Translations under genes and position numbers: made by a program
In this document: positions 25,019 through 42,179 of the stretch, in pieces
How the letters are laid out: each line of letters starts with the position of its first letter
Position numbering within the stretch: the first letter of the stretch is position 1
Assembly (NCBI GenBank): GCA_949297125.1
Contig: CASFRS010000013.1
Span: 64,822 to 128,821, forward strand
From: an uncultured Bacteroidales bacterium
GTDB lineage: Bacteria; Bacteroidota; Bacteroidia; Bacteroidales; G3-4614
Reading direction: 5' to 3'
Length of the DNA: 64,000 nt
Notes under the pieces: model-generated
The model's database searches: none
What the model saw: the letters and a program-made list of their open reading frames with translations, nothing else
Told to the model about the DNA's origin: nothing

Positions 25019-25455
25019 ATAGTTTCTTTTTTTTAACAACAGAGGTTTATCTGTTATGGTTCTATCTCTTCTTTCTAACACCGGAACAATCAAATTGTTT
25101 TGTATCTGAAACCCAGCCCGGCAATTCCTTTACTCCCGGCTAAATTACAGATAATATGGTTACGACAATACGGCAGGAAAAAAATAAATTTTTGAGCAGG
25201 CATTTTTGCATTGTGCCCGGCGGTTTACGGAATGGGGCAAACCCGTCCGGGCCTGTAAAGGCAATTATGTTCCGGCATAAAAACTGCCGCTTTAGTTCCG
25301 GCCGGCAATACGGCAAAGGAAATATTGTCCAAGATTATCGCGGCCGGGGAATCTCTGTTCTGCACTTTTATTGTATCTTTGCGCTAAAGTCGCAAAAATA
25401 AGCTGCCAATAATTTCAAACCGGTAAGAATTTATTAATCATCACAATACAAACAC
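25019..25455. other. Divergent intergenic region DUF4136 / WG protein
   Basis: No gene is visible. A plus-strand -7 box TATCTTTG at 25374-25381 probably drives the WG gene, with no clear TTTG 19-21 bp upstream. Short ORFs here have no family features. Confidence 0.5.
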
Positions 25456-27429
25456 ATGACTATGAAAAAAGGAATACTTCTCGCTTCCTTGCTGTTTTTT
25501 GCTTTCCAGACCGGCATTTCGGCAAAGGAAAAGAGTTCCGTATCCAATACGGTGGACTCCAAATACGGATATTCAATATATTACAATACCGGCGACATGG
25601 AATGGTACTCGGTATGGAGAGACAGGAAATGGGGCGTTTGCGACAAGGACGGGAAAGAAATTGTTCCTTGCCAGTACGATATAATATGGCCGTTCAAGGA
25701 CGGGGTAGCCATTGTAAATTCCGGGGCCAAGTGGATTAAGTCGGACGCACCGAAAAGGGTAAACAAACTCATGCTTCCCGGCATGTTTGAAAAGATATGG
25801 GATATTGCCGATGACGGCGCATGGGTTTACAGCAAGGAGACCGGAGGCATATACTGTATTGCCGGAGGGAAATTCGGCCTGATAGACGCCGGAGGCAAAG
25901 AAGTGATCCCGTCCGTTTACGACGAGGTGGTTCGCGCCGGCAACGGGATAATAAGGGTGAAACTCGACTCCAAGTACGGATATTTCGACAACAAGGGGAA
26001 TAAACTTACCGATATAAAGTACGACGATGCCGGCATGTTTTACGAAGACGGCATTGCCATGGTAAACATAGGTGGACAACCCAACAGGCGCGGCAGGATA
26101 TCGGGCGGGAAATACGGTTATGTAGACATGTCGGGCAATGAAATTACAGCTGCCAAATACGCCAAGGCCAAACCTTTCTCGGAAGGGCTGGCAGCGGTAT
26201 CGGAAGACGGTGCGAACTGGGGATTCATAGACAGTACGGGCAAATACGCGCTGGCGCCTACGTTTGAAAATGCCGGAGGCTTCTTCTCGGGTTGCGCCTC
26301 TTTTGCCGAAACGGGCAGATACGGCTACATAGACAAGAGCGGCAACAAGATTGTTCCCGCCCGGTACGATTATACGATGGATTTCCGCAACGGGCTCGGG
26401 CGGGTAAAATCGGTATGGCGCTGGGGGTTCATAAAGCCCGACGGCAACCCTGTTACCCGTGTGGATTTTGAAGAAGCGTCCGATTTTAACGAAGACGGGA
26501 TGTCGAAAGTCAAGAGGGGAGGAAAAAGCGGATACATAAACCGCGACGGGGTTGAAGTCATTCCGGTAAAATACGATATCATATACCCCTTTGCCGATGA
26601 CGGCACGGCAAAAGTCAGGGTAAACGGCCTTTTCGGCATAATAGATAAAACAGGGAAAGAGATTGTCCCGCCGAAATACCAGGATATAGAGCCTTTTAAA
26701 AACGGATATGCCAAAGTTACCCTGAACGACCGGTACGGCTTTGTAAACAGGAACGGGAAAGAGGTTGTAAAGACCGAATACGATGATGCAGGAGATATAG
26801 AAAACGGCATGGTCGATGTGAACATTGCCGGGAAATGGGGTTATGTAGATACCGCGGGAATGGAAATTGTACCGATAATGTACGATGCCGTAGGCAAAAC
26901 GGACGAGATGATGAGGACGCCGGTAAAATCGGGCAGGAAATGGGGTTATGTAGACAGCCTCGGGATGAACTCGGTATACGCGAAGTTCGATACTATCGGC
27001 CGCTTCGTAAACGGTATGGCAGTGGCAAAATATACCGGCAAGTGGGGGTATGTTAACGACAAGGGGGAAACCCTCATCGGTTTCAAATACGATATTGCCG
27101 GGGATTTCTGCGACGGCTACGCAAAGGTGAGACTGGCCGGACGGTACGGATATATCGACCCGAGCGGCAACTTCATCATCCCCGCCGAGTACCAGAACCT
27201 GTACGGCTTTGACGATGTGGTTACAAGGGTAAACGTTTTCGAGAAACAGTACGGCAGCGAGGAGATGGTTGCCGACGTTTATGATATATGGAAATTTTCC
27301 GACGGGTACATCGTATTTAAGAAAGACGGGAAATGGGGTGCAATGGACAAATTGGGCGGCATACTTGTGGCGAACAAATACAACAGCATAGAAGAAGTAA
27401 AGAAAGTCCTGTACGAAAGGGTGAAATAA
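25456..27429 (+). CDS. Exported WG-repeat protein
   Basis: 657 residues; the ATG at 25462 (MKKGILLAS) is an equally good start. Signal peptide about 1-24 (to ISAKE). The rest is a run of a dozen or more WG repeats of about 45-50 residues, e.g. GKWGYVDTAGMEIVPIMYDAVG, each with a G-x-W/Y-G-[YFV]-[IV]-[DN] core and an [IV]-P-x-x-[YF]-D turn. WG repeats form beta-propeller-like structures of unknown ligand. ispD follows after 7 bp, so an exported protein shares a transcript with isoprenoid synthesis and DNA repair genes. Confidence 0.93.
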   Translation: MTMKKGILLASLLFFAFQTGISAKEKSSVSNTVDSKYGYSIYYNTGDMEWYSVWRDRKWGVCDKDGKEIVPCQYDIIWPFKDGVAIVNSGAKWIKSDAPKRVNKLMLPGMFEKIWDIADDGAWVYSKETGGIYCIAGGKFGLIDAGGKEVIPSVYDEVVRAGNGIIRVKLDSKYGYFDNKGNKLTDIKYDDAGMFYEDGIAMVNIGGQPNRRGRISGGKYGYVDMSGNEITAAKYAKAKPFSEGLAAVSEDGANWGFIDSTGKYALAPTFENAGGFFSGCASFAETGRYGYIDKSGNKIVPARYDYTMDFRNGLGRVKSVWRWGFIKPDGNPVTRVDFEEASDFNEDGMSKVKRGGKSGYINRDGVEVIPVKYDIIYPFADDGTAKVRVNGLFGIIDKTGKEIVPPKYQDIEPFKNGYAKVTLNDRYGFVNRNGKEVVKTEYDDAGDIENGMVDVNIAGKWGYVDTAGMEIVPIMYDAVGKTDEMMRTPVKSGRKWGYVDSLGMNSVYAKFDTIGRFVNGMAVAKYTGKWGYVNDKGETLIGFKYDIAGDFCDGYAKVRLAGRYGYIDPSGNFIIPAEYQNLYGFDDVVTRVNVFEKQYGSEEMVADVYDIWKFSDGYIVFKKDGKWGAMDKLGGILVANKYNSIEEVKKVLYERVK

Positions 27430-27436
27430 TACGCTT

Positions 27437-28108
27437 ATGAAACGCTTCGCCGTAATTGTTGCCGGAGGAAAGGGTACAAGGCTCGGTAGCGGAATACCCA
27501 AACAGTTCCGCCTTATTGCCGGACGCCCGATGCTGATGCGCACGGTTGAAGCGTTTTTGCGTGCCGACAGCGGGATACGCATAATAGTGGTCCTTCCGGA
27601 GGCGCACATGGAGTATTGGGAGTCGTTGTGCGACAGTTACGGCTTTTACCCGGACTATACCATAACCAATGGGGGGAACACGCGGTGGGAATCGGTAAGA
27701 AACGGGCTCGCCCTTATTGACGGAGACGGCATGGTTGCCATACACGACGGTGCGCGGCCGCTGGTGTCGCCCTCATTGATAAATGCCGCATTTGAAATTG
27801 CAGGGACAAGGGGTTCGGCTGTCCCCGCCGTACCACCTGTCGATTCCATGCGTATTGTCGGCGATGACGGGAAAAGCAGTATTCTGGACAGGAATGCCTG
27901 CAGGTGCATACAAACCCCGCAGGTATTCAGGTGCGAAACCATTCTGAAGGCATACCGGCAACCCTTCTGCGAACATTTTACCGATGATGCCTCCGTTGTA
28001 GAGGCTGACGGTGGAACGGTAAACCTTATTGAAGGGGAACGGAACAACATAAAGGTTACTACGTTGCAAGATATTGCGCTTGCGGAAATAATTATTGGCG
28101 GTGGTTGA
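27437..28108 (+). CDS. ispD: 2-C-methyl-D-erythritol 4-phosphate cytidylyltransferase
   Basis: 223 residues. Starts MKRFAVIVAGGKGTRLGSGIPKQF, the nucleotide-binding loop of IspD. Then VAIHDGARPLVS, VPAVPPVDSMRIV and the C-terminal TDDASVVEADGGTVNLIEGERNNIKVTT follow. It couples CTP to MEP in the non-mevalonate isoprenoid pathway; cytosolic. Its 3' end overlaps recG by 14 bp, indicating translational coupling. Confidence 0.96.
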   Translation: MKRFAVIVAGGKGTRLGSGIPKQFRLIAGRPMLMRTVEAFLRADSGIRIIVVLPEAHMEYWESLCDSYGFYPDYTITNGGNTRWESVRNGLALIDGDGMVAIHDGARPLVSPSLINAAFEIAGTRGSAVPAVPPVDSMRIVGDDGKSSILDRNACRCIQTPQVFRCETILKAYRQPFCEHFTDDASVVEADGGTVNLIEGERNNIKVTTLQDIALAEIIIGGG

Positions 28109-30197
28109 TTTTTCATCGGTCGACATCAAGTTCCTTTCGGGAGTGGGCCCGAAACGTGCCGAGGTTCTGAAAAAAGAGGCCGGCATAGCCACCTATGAGG
28201 ACCTGCTCTACTACTTCCCGTACAAATACATAGACAAAAGCCGCATATACAGGATAAGCGAGATAAACGGCAACATGCCGTATATTCAGATTGAAGGGTG
28301 CATTACCGACTTTTACGAACAGGGCGCCGGCAAGGGACGTCGCCTGTGCGCCACTTTTTCAGACAAGAGCGGCAGCGTGGAACTTGTTTGGTTCCAGGGT
28401 GCAAAATACATAACCGACCGCTACATCAAAGGCAAACTGTATATAGTATTCGGCAAGCCCAACCTTTACGGGGGAAAGATAACGATAGCCCACCCGGAAA
28501 TAGAAGTTCCGTCCGACAGGACGGATACGAGCCTTACGCTGCAAGGGTGCTACAACACTACGGAAGCGATGAAGAAAAAATTCATCACCTCCAGATATAT
28601 ACACAAGCTCATAGAGACGCTGTGGAGCAACCGTACCGCACCGCTGCCGGAGACGTTACCTCCTTATATTGTAAAAAGATATTCCCTCCTGTCGCTGCAC
28701 GAGGCAATCAGGAATATCCATTTCCCAAAAACTCCCGAAATGCTGCACAAGGCGCAGCTGCGCCTCAAATTCGACGAGCTTTTCTATATTCAGCTCAACC
28801 TGCTGAGGTACATGAACCTGCGCAAAAGGAACATGAACGGGTTCAGGTTTTCAAAGGTCGGGAACTTTGTCAACTCCTTCTACCGGGAATGTCTGCCCTT
28901 CGACCTGACAAACGCCCAGAAACGTGTCATAAAGGAAATTCGTGCCGATATGGGGAGCGGAAAGCAGATGAACCGCCTGCTGCAGGGCGACGTAGGGAGC
29001 GGAAAGACGCTGGTTGCCGTAATGTGCATGCTGATTGCCGCCGACAACGATTACCAGTCATGCATAATGGCGCCTACCGAAATACTTGCCACGCAACACT
29101 ACGAGAACATAAGGCGGATGACCGGGAAACTCGATATAGGAGTTGCGCTCCTTACGGGGTCTACGAAAAAGAGCGAAAGGGAAACTATCTGCGCAGGACT
29201 GCTGTCGGGCGAGATAAAAATCATAGTCGGCACGCACGCCCTTATCGAGGAGTATGTAGAATTCAGGAATATAGGGTTTGTGGTCATTGACGAGCAGCAC
29301 CGCTTCGGCGTGGAACAGCGTTCAAAACTCTGGCGCAAGAACGATTCGCCGCCCCATGTCCTTGTCATGACGGCTACCCCGATACCGCGGACACTGGCCA
29401 TGACGCTCTACGGCGACCTCGATGTCTCCATAATCGACGAGCTTCCCCCCGGCAGAAAGCCTGTAACGACGTTGCTGCGTTTCGACAACAATCTGCCCGC
29501 CATATACGAAGCTCTGCGCAAACAGCTTGCCGAAGGGCGGCAGGCCTACATTGTATATCCGCTTATAAGGGAGAGCGAGAAGAGCGACTTGAAGAACCTT
29601 GTGGAGGGATACGAACAGATAAAGAGGATTTTTCCCGAGTACGAAGTCTGCATGGTACACGGGAAGTTGAAAAGCAGGGAAAAGGAGGAGGAGATGCAGA
29701 AGTTCGTCTCTGGGAAGGCCCGCATTATGGTGGCTACGACGGTAATTGAAGTGGGCGTCGACGTTCCGAATGCTTCGGTAATGATGATTCAGAACGCAGA
29801 GCGTTTCGGCCTGTCGCAGCTGCACCAGCTGAGGGGACGGGTAGGCAGGGGTGCGGAACAGTCGTACTGCATATTGCTCGCCTCCCATAAACTGAGTAAT
29901 GATTCGCGGCGCCGCCTCGATATAATGTGCAAGACAAACGACGGCTTCGAAATTGCCGAGGCCGACCTCCAGTTGCGCGGGCCGGGCGATATGGAAGGGA
30001 CGCAGCAGAGCGGCATTCCGTTCAATTTGCGCATTGCAAGGATTACCCGCGACGGACAGATTCTGCAACTTGCCCGCGAAGCGGCCGCGTTTGTTCTGGA
30101 GAACGACCCCCTTCTGGAAGAAGAAGCAGACCTTGTCCTGAAGAAAAGGCTCTCTCACCTTTTTAAAAAGAGAAGCGATTTGAGACTGGTGGGATAG
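28095..30197 (+). CDS. recG: ATP-dependent DNA helicase RecG
   Basis: 700 residues. An N-terminal wedge/OB domain (LSGVGPKRAEVLKKEAGI, GCITDFYEQGAGKGRRL) precedes the two helicase lobes: Walker A in LLQGDVGSGKTLVAV (about residues 294-308), the DEQH box in VIDEQHRFGVEQR (about 397), TATPIPRTLAMTLYGDLD, and motif VI HQLRGRVGRG. The C-terminal EIAEADLQLRGPGDMEGTQQSG is the RecG TRG-like region. RecG remodels stalled forks and Holliday junctions. The proposed start at 28095 lies inside the ispD reading frame. Confidence 0.97.
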   Translation: MAVVDFSSVDIKFLSGVGPKRAEVLKKEAGIATYEDLLYYFPYKYIDKSRIYRISEINGNMPYIQIEGCITDFYEQGAGKGRRLCATFSDKSGSVELVWFQGAKYITDRYIKGKLYIVFGKPNLYGGKITIAHPEIEVPSDRTDTSLTLQGCYNTTEAMKKKFITSRYIHKLIETLWSNRTAPLPETLPPYIVKRYSLLSLHEAIRNIHFPKTPEMLHKAQLRLKFDELFYIQLNLLRYMNLRKRNMNGFRFSKVGNFVNSFYRECLPFDLTNAQKRVIKEIRADMGSGKQMNRLLQGDVGSGKTLVAVMCMLIAADNDYQSCIMAPTEILATQHYENIRRMTGKLDIGVALLTGSTKKSERETICAGLLSGEIKIIVGTHALIEEYVEFRNIGFVVIDEQHRFGVEQRSKLWRKNDSPPHVLVMTATPIPRTLAMTLYGDLDVSIIDELPPGRKPVTTLLRFDNNLPAIYEALRKQLAEGRQAYIVYPLIRESEKSDLKNLVEGYEQIKRIFPEYEVCMVHGKLKSREKEEEMQKFVSGKARIMVATTVIEVGVDVPNASVMMIQNAERFGLSQLHQLRGRVGRGAEQSYCILLASHKLSNDSRRRLDIMCKTNDGFEIAEADLQLRGPGDMEGTQQSGIPFNLRIARITRDGQILQLAREAAAFVLENDPLLEEEADLVLKKRLSHLFKKRSDLRLVG

Positions 30198-30365
30198 GAT
30201 ACTGCACGCCGACGCCGTCGACCGTGGCCAGGATACCGGCATCTTTTGGCGCATACTCCCTTTTCGCCACCTTTAAAGAGAGTGATACGGCATTACGTAA
30301 TCCCGCCATTTGTCCCTGCAAGCCATCCCGACACCCCGATATCCATACCGTCCCTGTTCATAGAC

Positions 30366-30414
30366 AATACGGCCGCAGAGAATCTTGAATTTCTTCTCCG
30401 CGGCCGTATTTTAC
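30366..30414. terminator. Terminator between recG and GH92
   Basis: AATACGGCCGC (30366-30376) / GCGGCCGTATT (30400-30410), then TTT on the plus strand. It sits between convergent genes and could stop both. The rest of 30198-30485 holds nothing recognisable. Confidence 0.8.
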
Positions 30415-30485
30415 AGGCTTCATTCAATTTTTATATTAAGCGGATACATGGCGTGCATCCATATCCGGAATCCCCGTCTCTTTGC

Positions 30486-32762
30486 CTACTCTTTCCAGAG
30501 TTGCGACGGTTCGGGCCCCATTTCCAGTACAAGGTTGCCTCCGCCCATTATGTCGCCGTGCGTTATGAAGGGGGACTGAAGCGGCGTCCCGTTCAGTTCT
30601 GCCTTCTGTATGTATTTGTTCTGGCGCGAGTTGTTCCTGACCGTTACGGTAAAGGACCTGCCCGATGCGAGGGGTATCTCCACGCTGTCGAAAAGAGGCC
30701 TGCCTATCGAATATACGGGGTTGCCGGGCGCTACCTGATAAATTCCCATACTGTTGAGGATATACCAGGCCGACATCTGCCCGCAGTCTTCATTGCCCGA
30801 TATGCCATCGGGGTCGATGCGGTATTGCGAATAGAGTATGGAATCGAGCATGGCCTGTGTTTTTTCGGGGTACCCCACATAATTGTAAAGGTGTGCAATG
30901 TGGTGGCTCGGCTCGTTTCCGTGAGCATAAAGGCCTATCAGCCCGGAAATGTCGGCCGAAATATTGTCGCCCTGCAACGGGGTTTCGTTGTAGAAGAGCG
31001 AGTCGAGTTTGGTTACGAACGCCTCCTTGCCGCCCATCAGGGAAACCAGCCCCTGTACATCGTGCGGGACGAACCAGGTCCACTGCCAGGCTATCCCTTC
31101 GCAGTAGTCGTCGTCGCGGTGATTGGAGGCATACGGGTTGAACGGGGTACGCCATTTCCCCTTGCTGTCCTTTCCGCGCATGAATCCGGTAGCGGCATCG
31201 AAATAGTTCCTGTAATAACGGCCTCTTTCGGCAAATGCCGCCGTATCGGCAGTATGACCGGTGGCTGCCGCGAATACCGAAATGCACCAGTCGTCATAAG
31301 CATATTCGAGCGCCTTTGCCACCGCTTCGTTCTCCTTGTCGCACGGCACATAACCGAGCGTCTCCTTGTATCTCTTCGATTCGGGCTGGAGATACGGCAT
31401 AAAGGCGCGCGGCACTATTATTCCGGCCGTATCGCCGTTCGAGGACTTTTTCATGCCGGCATAGGCTGCCTCTACATCGAAGCCGCGCGTACCCTTTACG
31501 TATGCGTCTGTTATGACCGATACGGCATTATAGCCTATCATCGTAGCCGTATAGTTGGAGGCAAGTTCCCACATAGGAAGGGCGCCGCCTTCCTTGTACT
31601 TTTCTACCAGCGAGTTTACGAAATCGGCGTTGCGTTCCGGATCGATTATCGTCATCATAGGGTGATAGGCGCGGAAAGTATCCCAAAGAGAGAAGATGGT
31701 ATATATGGGGCGGTCGGTAGTGTGCACCTTCCTGTCCATCCCCATGTAACGCCCGTCTACATCGGTAAAGAGGTTGGGGCAAAGAGAGGCGCGGTAAAGC
31801 GACGTGTAGAATATTTTCATCGTCTCGGTATCGGCACTCTCGACCTTTACGCGCGCCAAGGCCTCGTTCCATGTATCGCGGGCGGCTTTCCGCACATCGT
31901 CGAATTGCCAGTGCGGAATCTCCGCCTGCATGTTTTTCGCCGCACCTTCGGTATCGACACCCGACAGCGCAATCTTTACGAGCAACGTATTGTCGGGCAG
32001 GGAGGGGAACGTCAATACGGCTTTTGCCCTCGGCTCCTTGCCGGCAGACCCGTTTATAGTGTCGGTATAGAGCTTGCATGTGAACGGTTGCGATGTTACG
32101 GCATGGAAGTTTATGGCCTGTTCCCATGCCCATCCTTTTGTCTGTTTGCTTCCTTGTATTACGGTATCGGACGGAACGGAAAGGTTCAGCACGTCATTGC
32201 GCTGGATACCGAATATGTCGAGGTTGTAATCCAGATCCACTACCAGCGTGGCGCTGTCGGGGGAAGGGAACGTGAAACGGTATATTGCGGTGCGCTGTGT
32301 CGCGGTTATTTCGGCTTTTATACCGTGCTTGTCGAGCAGAACGGAATAGTATCCCGGCTCGGCCGTTTCGTTCCGGTGGGAGAACGGCGAAGCATACGGC
32401 ATCTGCTGGGAGTCTTCGTCGGTGCGGTCTATCGCCTCCGGCGTACCGACCATGGGCATTATAAGCACATCGCCATAATCGCCGCACCCCGTACCGCTCA
32501 GGTGCGTCTGGGAAAACCCGTTTATGGTGGTGTCGGAGTAGTGGTAGCCTGCACAGCCGTCCCAACCTGTTATCCTCGTGTCGGGGCTGGGCTGTATCAT
32601 AGGGTACGGCACAACGGCACCCGGGTATACGTGCCCGTGCCCCCCGGTCCCCACAAACGGATCAACATACGCGGCATAATCGGTCTGTTCCTTGCCGCAC
32701 GACACTGCCAATGCCGCCGTCAGCAGCACGACTGATAGATTTCTGACTTTTCTGTTACTCAT
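30486..32762 (-). CDS. GH92 alpha-mannosidase lipoprotein
   Basis: 758 residues from the ATG at 32762 (MSNRKVRNLS). Lipobox ALAVSCGK. GH92 landmarks in order: VDPFVGTGGHGHVYPGAVVP at the mature N-terminus, GFSQTHLSGTGCGDYGD, FSLWDTFRAYHPM, and near residue 655 the canonical GNEDCGQMSAWYILNSMGIYQVAPG. The family uses Ca2+ and inverting hydrolysis to remove alpha-mannose, most often alpha-1,2; linkage is not certain here. Last gene of the minus-strand run, 32 bp after a GH2 gene. Surface or periplasm anchored by lipid. Confidence 0.94.
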   Translation of the reverse strand: MSNRKVRNLSVVLLTAALAVSCGKEQTDYAAYVDPFVGTGGHGHVYPGAVVPYPMIQPSPDTRITGWDGCAGYHYSDTTINGFSQTHLSGTGCGDYGDVLIMPMVGTPEAIDRTDEDSQQMPYASPFSHRNETAEPGYYSVLLDKHGIKAEITATQRTAIYRFTFPSPDSATLVVDLDYNLDIFGIQRNDVLNLSVPSDTVIQGSKQTKGWAWEQAINFHAVTSQPFTCKLYTDTINGSAGKEPRAKAVLTFPSLPDNTLLVKIALSGVDTEGAAKNMQAEIPHWQFDDVRKAARDTWNEALARVKVESADTETMKIFYTSLYRASLCPNLFTDVDGRYMGMDRKVHTTDRPIYTIFSLWDTFRAYHPMMTIIDPERNADFVNSLVEKYKEGGALPMWELASNYTATMIGYNAVSVITDAYVKGTRGFDVEAAYAGMKKSSNGDTAGIIVPRAFMPYLQPESKRYKETLGYVPCDKENEAVAKALEYAYDDWCISVFAAATGHTADTAAFAERGRYYRNYFDAATGFMRGKDSKGKWRTPFNPYASNHRDDDYCEGIAWQWTWFVPHDVQGLVSLMGGKEAFVTKLDSLFYNETPLQGDNISADISGLIGLYAHGNEPSHHIAHLYNYVGYPEKTQAMLDSILYSQYRIDPDGISGNEDCGQMSAWYILNSMGIYQVAPGNPVYSIGRPLFDSVEIPLASGRSFTVTVRNNSRQNKYIQKAELNGTPLQSPFITHGDIMGGGNLVLEMGPEPSQLWKE

Positions 32763-32794
32763 GTTATTCCTGTTTTTGTTATTTGCCTGTAAAG

Positions 32795-35983
<3,189 letters not shown>

Positions 35984-36045
35984 TTAAAAATACTTGTGTT
36001 TTGTCCTGTTTCTGTCAATTCCCCTGTCGGCATTTCGCCTGCCAA

Positions 36046-39793
<3,748 letters not shown>

Positions 39794-42145
39794 ATGAAGA
39801 AGTATCTGATTTTAAGCTTTGTAGCGTTTTTAGGAGTATTTGCCGTTTCCTGTTCCAAAATACATTCGGCCGACGAATATTCCATTGTACCGATGCCAAA
39901 CAGGCTTGAACCCAAAAGCGGAGAGTTCACAATAAACAAGAATACGAAAATAATATTCGACAGCAGTCTCGACAGCAACGCAAGGACTGCGGCAGCCAAC
40001 TTCGCCGCCGACCTGTCGAAAGTTACAGGGTTCGACATTGTCGCGGAAGAGGGAGACGGAAGCAAGAACACCGTTTTCTTCAGCGTAAGCCCCGACATGG
40101 CCCCCGAGGCATACACCCTCGACATAGAGCATAAAAGAGTAGACATAAGGGCAGCAGGCGCACCGGGGTTCTTTTATGCCATACAGTCGTTCAAGCAACT
40201 GCTGCCGGCCCAGGTGTACGGCGACACCATAGCCGACGGGGTAAAATGGAAAGCCAACTGCGTTTACATAGACGACGCCCCGCGTTTCGGATACAGGGGG
40301 ATGCATCTGGATATAGCACGGCACATGTTCTCGGTAGAAGAGGTAAAGGAGTACATAGACCTGCTTGCCATGCACAAGCTGAACCGTTTCCACTGGCACC
40401 TTACCGATGACCAGGGATGGAGAATAGAGATAAAGAAATACCCGAAACTTACCGAAACCGGTGCATGGCGCAACGAAACGGTCGTAGGGCATCCCGATGC
40501 CAACAATTACGACGGCACGCCTTACGGGGGATTCTACACACAGGACGAAATACGCGAGGTTGTAAAATACGCGGCCGAAAGGCAGATAACGGTTGTCCCG
40601 GAAATAGACATGCCGGGGCACATGGTAGCCGCAGTCGCTTCCTACCCCCAGCTCGGCTGCACGGGCAAACAGTGCGAAGTGAGGACCACATGGGGTATCA
40701 GCGAAGACATACTGTGCGCCGGCAAGGAAGAGACTTTCGAGTTCGTTGAAAACGTACTGACCGAAATAATGGAACTCTTCCCGTCGGAATATATCCACAT
40801 AGGCGGCGACGAATGCCCGAAAATGCGCTGGGAAGAGTGCCCCAAATGCCAGGCGAGGATAAAGGCGGAAGGAATCAAGGGGGATTCGCTGCACTCGGCG
40901 GAGACTTACCTGCAGTCGTACTTCAACAACCGGGTGGAAAAGTTCCTGAAAGAACACGGGCGCAAACTTGTAGGCTGGGACGAGATTCTGGAAGGGGATC
41001 TCTCGAAGAGCGCCACGGTAATGTCTTGGAGAGGCGAAGCCGGCGGCATAGCAGCCGCCAAAAAGGGGCACGACGTAATAATGACGCCGCAAACGTACCT
41101 CTATTTCGATTACTACCAGTCGCTCGACAGGGAAAACGAGCCGATAGCCATAGGCGGGTATATCCCGGTGGACCTCGTATACGGGTACAATCCTGTTTCC
41201 GATTCGCTCACGCCCGAAGAGGGGGAGAGAATCATAGGCGTACAGGCAAACCTGTGGACGGAATACATATCGGACTTCGACCAGGTCATATACATGGTTC
41301 TCCCGAGAATGGACGCATTGAGCGAAATCGCATGGACGGAAATCGGAAACAAGGACTGGGACAGCTTCCTCGACAGGGTGGACAAAAATATCCAGGTTTA
41401 CAACATGAAAGGGTTGAACTATGCAAAGCACCTGCTGGACGTAAACCTCTCGTTCGACGTGAACGATACGGACGGGACTATCGACGTTACGCTGAAGACC
41501 CAGGGAAAATCCCCGATATATTATACTACGGACGGGAGCACGCCCGATGCTACGAGCCAGGTTTACAGCGCTCCGGTAAAGCTGAAAAAGACCTCTACCG
41601 TCAAGGCCGTAGTAATAAGGGATGAAGAAAAGTCGAGAGTTACGGAATGCGAGTTCCGGTTCAACAAGGCCACGGCAAAGGAAATATCGGTTGAACAGCC
41701 CATTTGCATAAAATACAAGTACGACGGGGAAAAGATGCTTGTCGACGGGCTTTACGGCGACAGTTCGTTCAACACTGGGCGTTACATAGCTTTCGAGGGG
41801 AACGACCTTGTTGCAACGATAGACCTCGGCAAGGAGACCGAGATATCGCAGGTTTCCGTAGGCAACCTGTGCGACCTGGCCAACTGGATTTTCCCGGCCG
41901 AGAGTTTCAAGGTCCAGGTTTCGGCCGACGGCAAGGTATACTCCACCGTATCGGACCAGTCCCTTCCCGTTCCTGCCGGTTATGACGGGTACAAGCAGGA
42001 GCGTCAGGAACTGAAAGCGGAATTCGCACCCCTTACGGCAAGGTTCGTAAAGATAACGGCAGCCAGCGTAAAGAAAGGGCCGCAGTGGCATGACGGCAAA
42101 GGGAAGCCCCTTTTCCTTTTCGTAGATGAAATTTCAATAAAATAA
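39794..42145 (+). CDS. GH20 beta-N-acetylhexosaminidase lipoprotein
   Basis: 783 residues. Lipobox FAVSCSK (Cys20). An N-terminal GH20b domain (SIVPMPNRLEPKSGEF) precedes the catalytic barrel with FGYRGMHLDIARH, HWHLTDDQGWRIEI and the catalytic pair Asp339-Glu340 in HIGGDE; GWDEIL and LWTEYI follow. The C-terminal part has a chitobiase-type domain (IYYTTDGSTPDA) and a discoidin/F5-8C-like carbohydrate-binding module (ISQVSVGNL, RFVKITAAS). It releases terminal beta-GlcNAc or GalNAc by substrate-assisted catalysis. First gene of the plus-strand glycan operon. Confidence 0.94.
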   Translation: MKKYLILSFVAFLGVFAVSCSKIHSADEYSIVPMPNRLEPKSGEFTINKNTKIIFDSSLDSNARTAAANFAADLSKVTGFDIVAEEGDGSKNTVFFSVSPDMAPEAYTLDIEHKRVDIRAAGAPGFFYAIQSFKQLLPAQVYGDTIADGVKWKANCVYIDDAPRFGYRGMHLDIARHMFSVEEVKEYIDLLAMHKLNRFHWHLTDDQGWRIEIKKYPKLTETGAWRNETVVGHPDANNYDGTPYGGFYTQDEIREVVKYAAERQITVVPEIDMPGHMVAAVASYPQLGCTGKQCEVRTTWGISEDILCAGKEETFEFVENVLTEIMELFPSEYIHIGGDECPKMRWEECPKCQARIKAEGIKGDSLHSAETYLQSYFNNRVEKFLKEHGRKLVGWDEILEGDLSKSATVMSWRGEAGGIAAAKKGHDVIMTPQTYLYFDYYQSLDRENEPIAIGGYIPVDLVYGYNPVSDSLTPEEGERIIGVQANLWTEYISDFDQVIYMVLPRMDALSEIAWTEIGNKDWDSFLDRVDKNIQVYNMKGLNYAKHLLDVNLSFDVNDTDGTIDVTLKTQGKSPIYYTTDGSTPDATSQVYSAPVKLKKTSTVKAVVIRDEEKSRVTECEFRFNKATAKEISVEQPICIKYKYDGEKMLVDGLYGDSSFNTGRYIAFEGNDLVATIDLGKETEISQVSVGNLCDLANWIFPAESFKVQVSADGKVYSTVSDQSLPVPAGYDGYKQERQELKAEFAPLTARFVKITAASVKKGPQWHDGKGKPLFLFVDEISIK

Positions 42146-42179
42146 CAAAACCATTACAAACAAAAAACAGTTTTTTATA

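Noticed and set aside
30246-32735. 829-codon plus-strand ORF
   Set aside because: Antisense to the GH92 gene, Tyr/Arg/Val-rich with no domain; the same holds for long antisense ORFs over the GH2, GH20, GH92 and RND genes.
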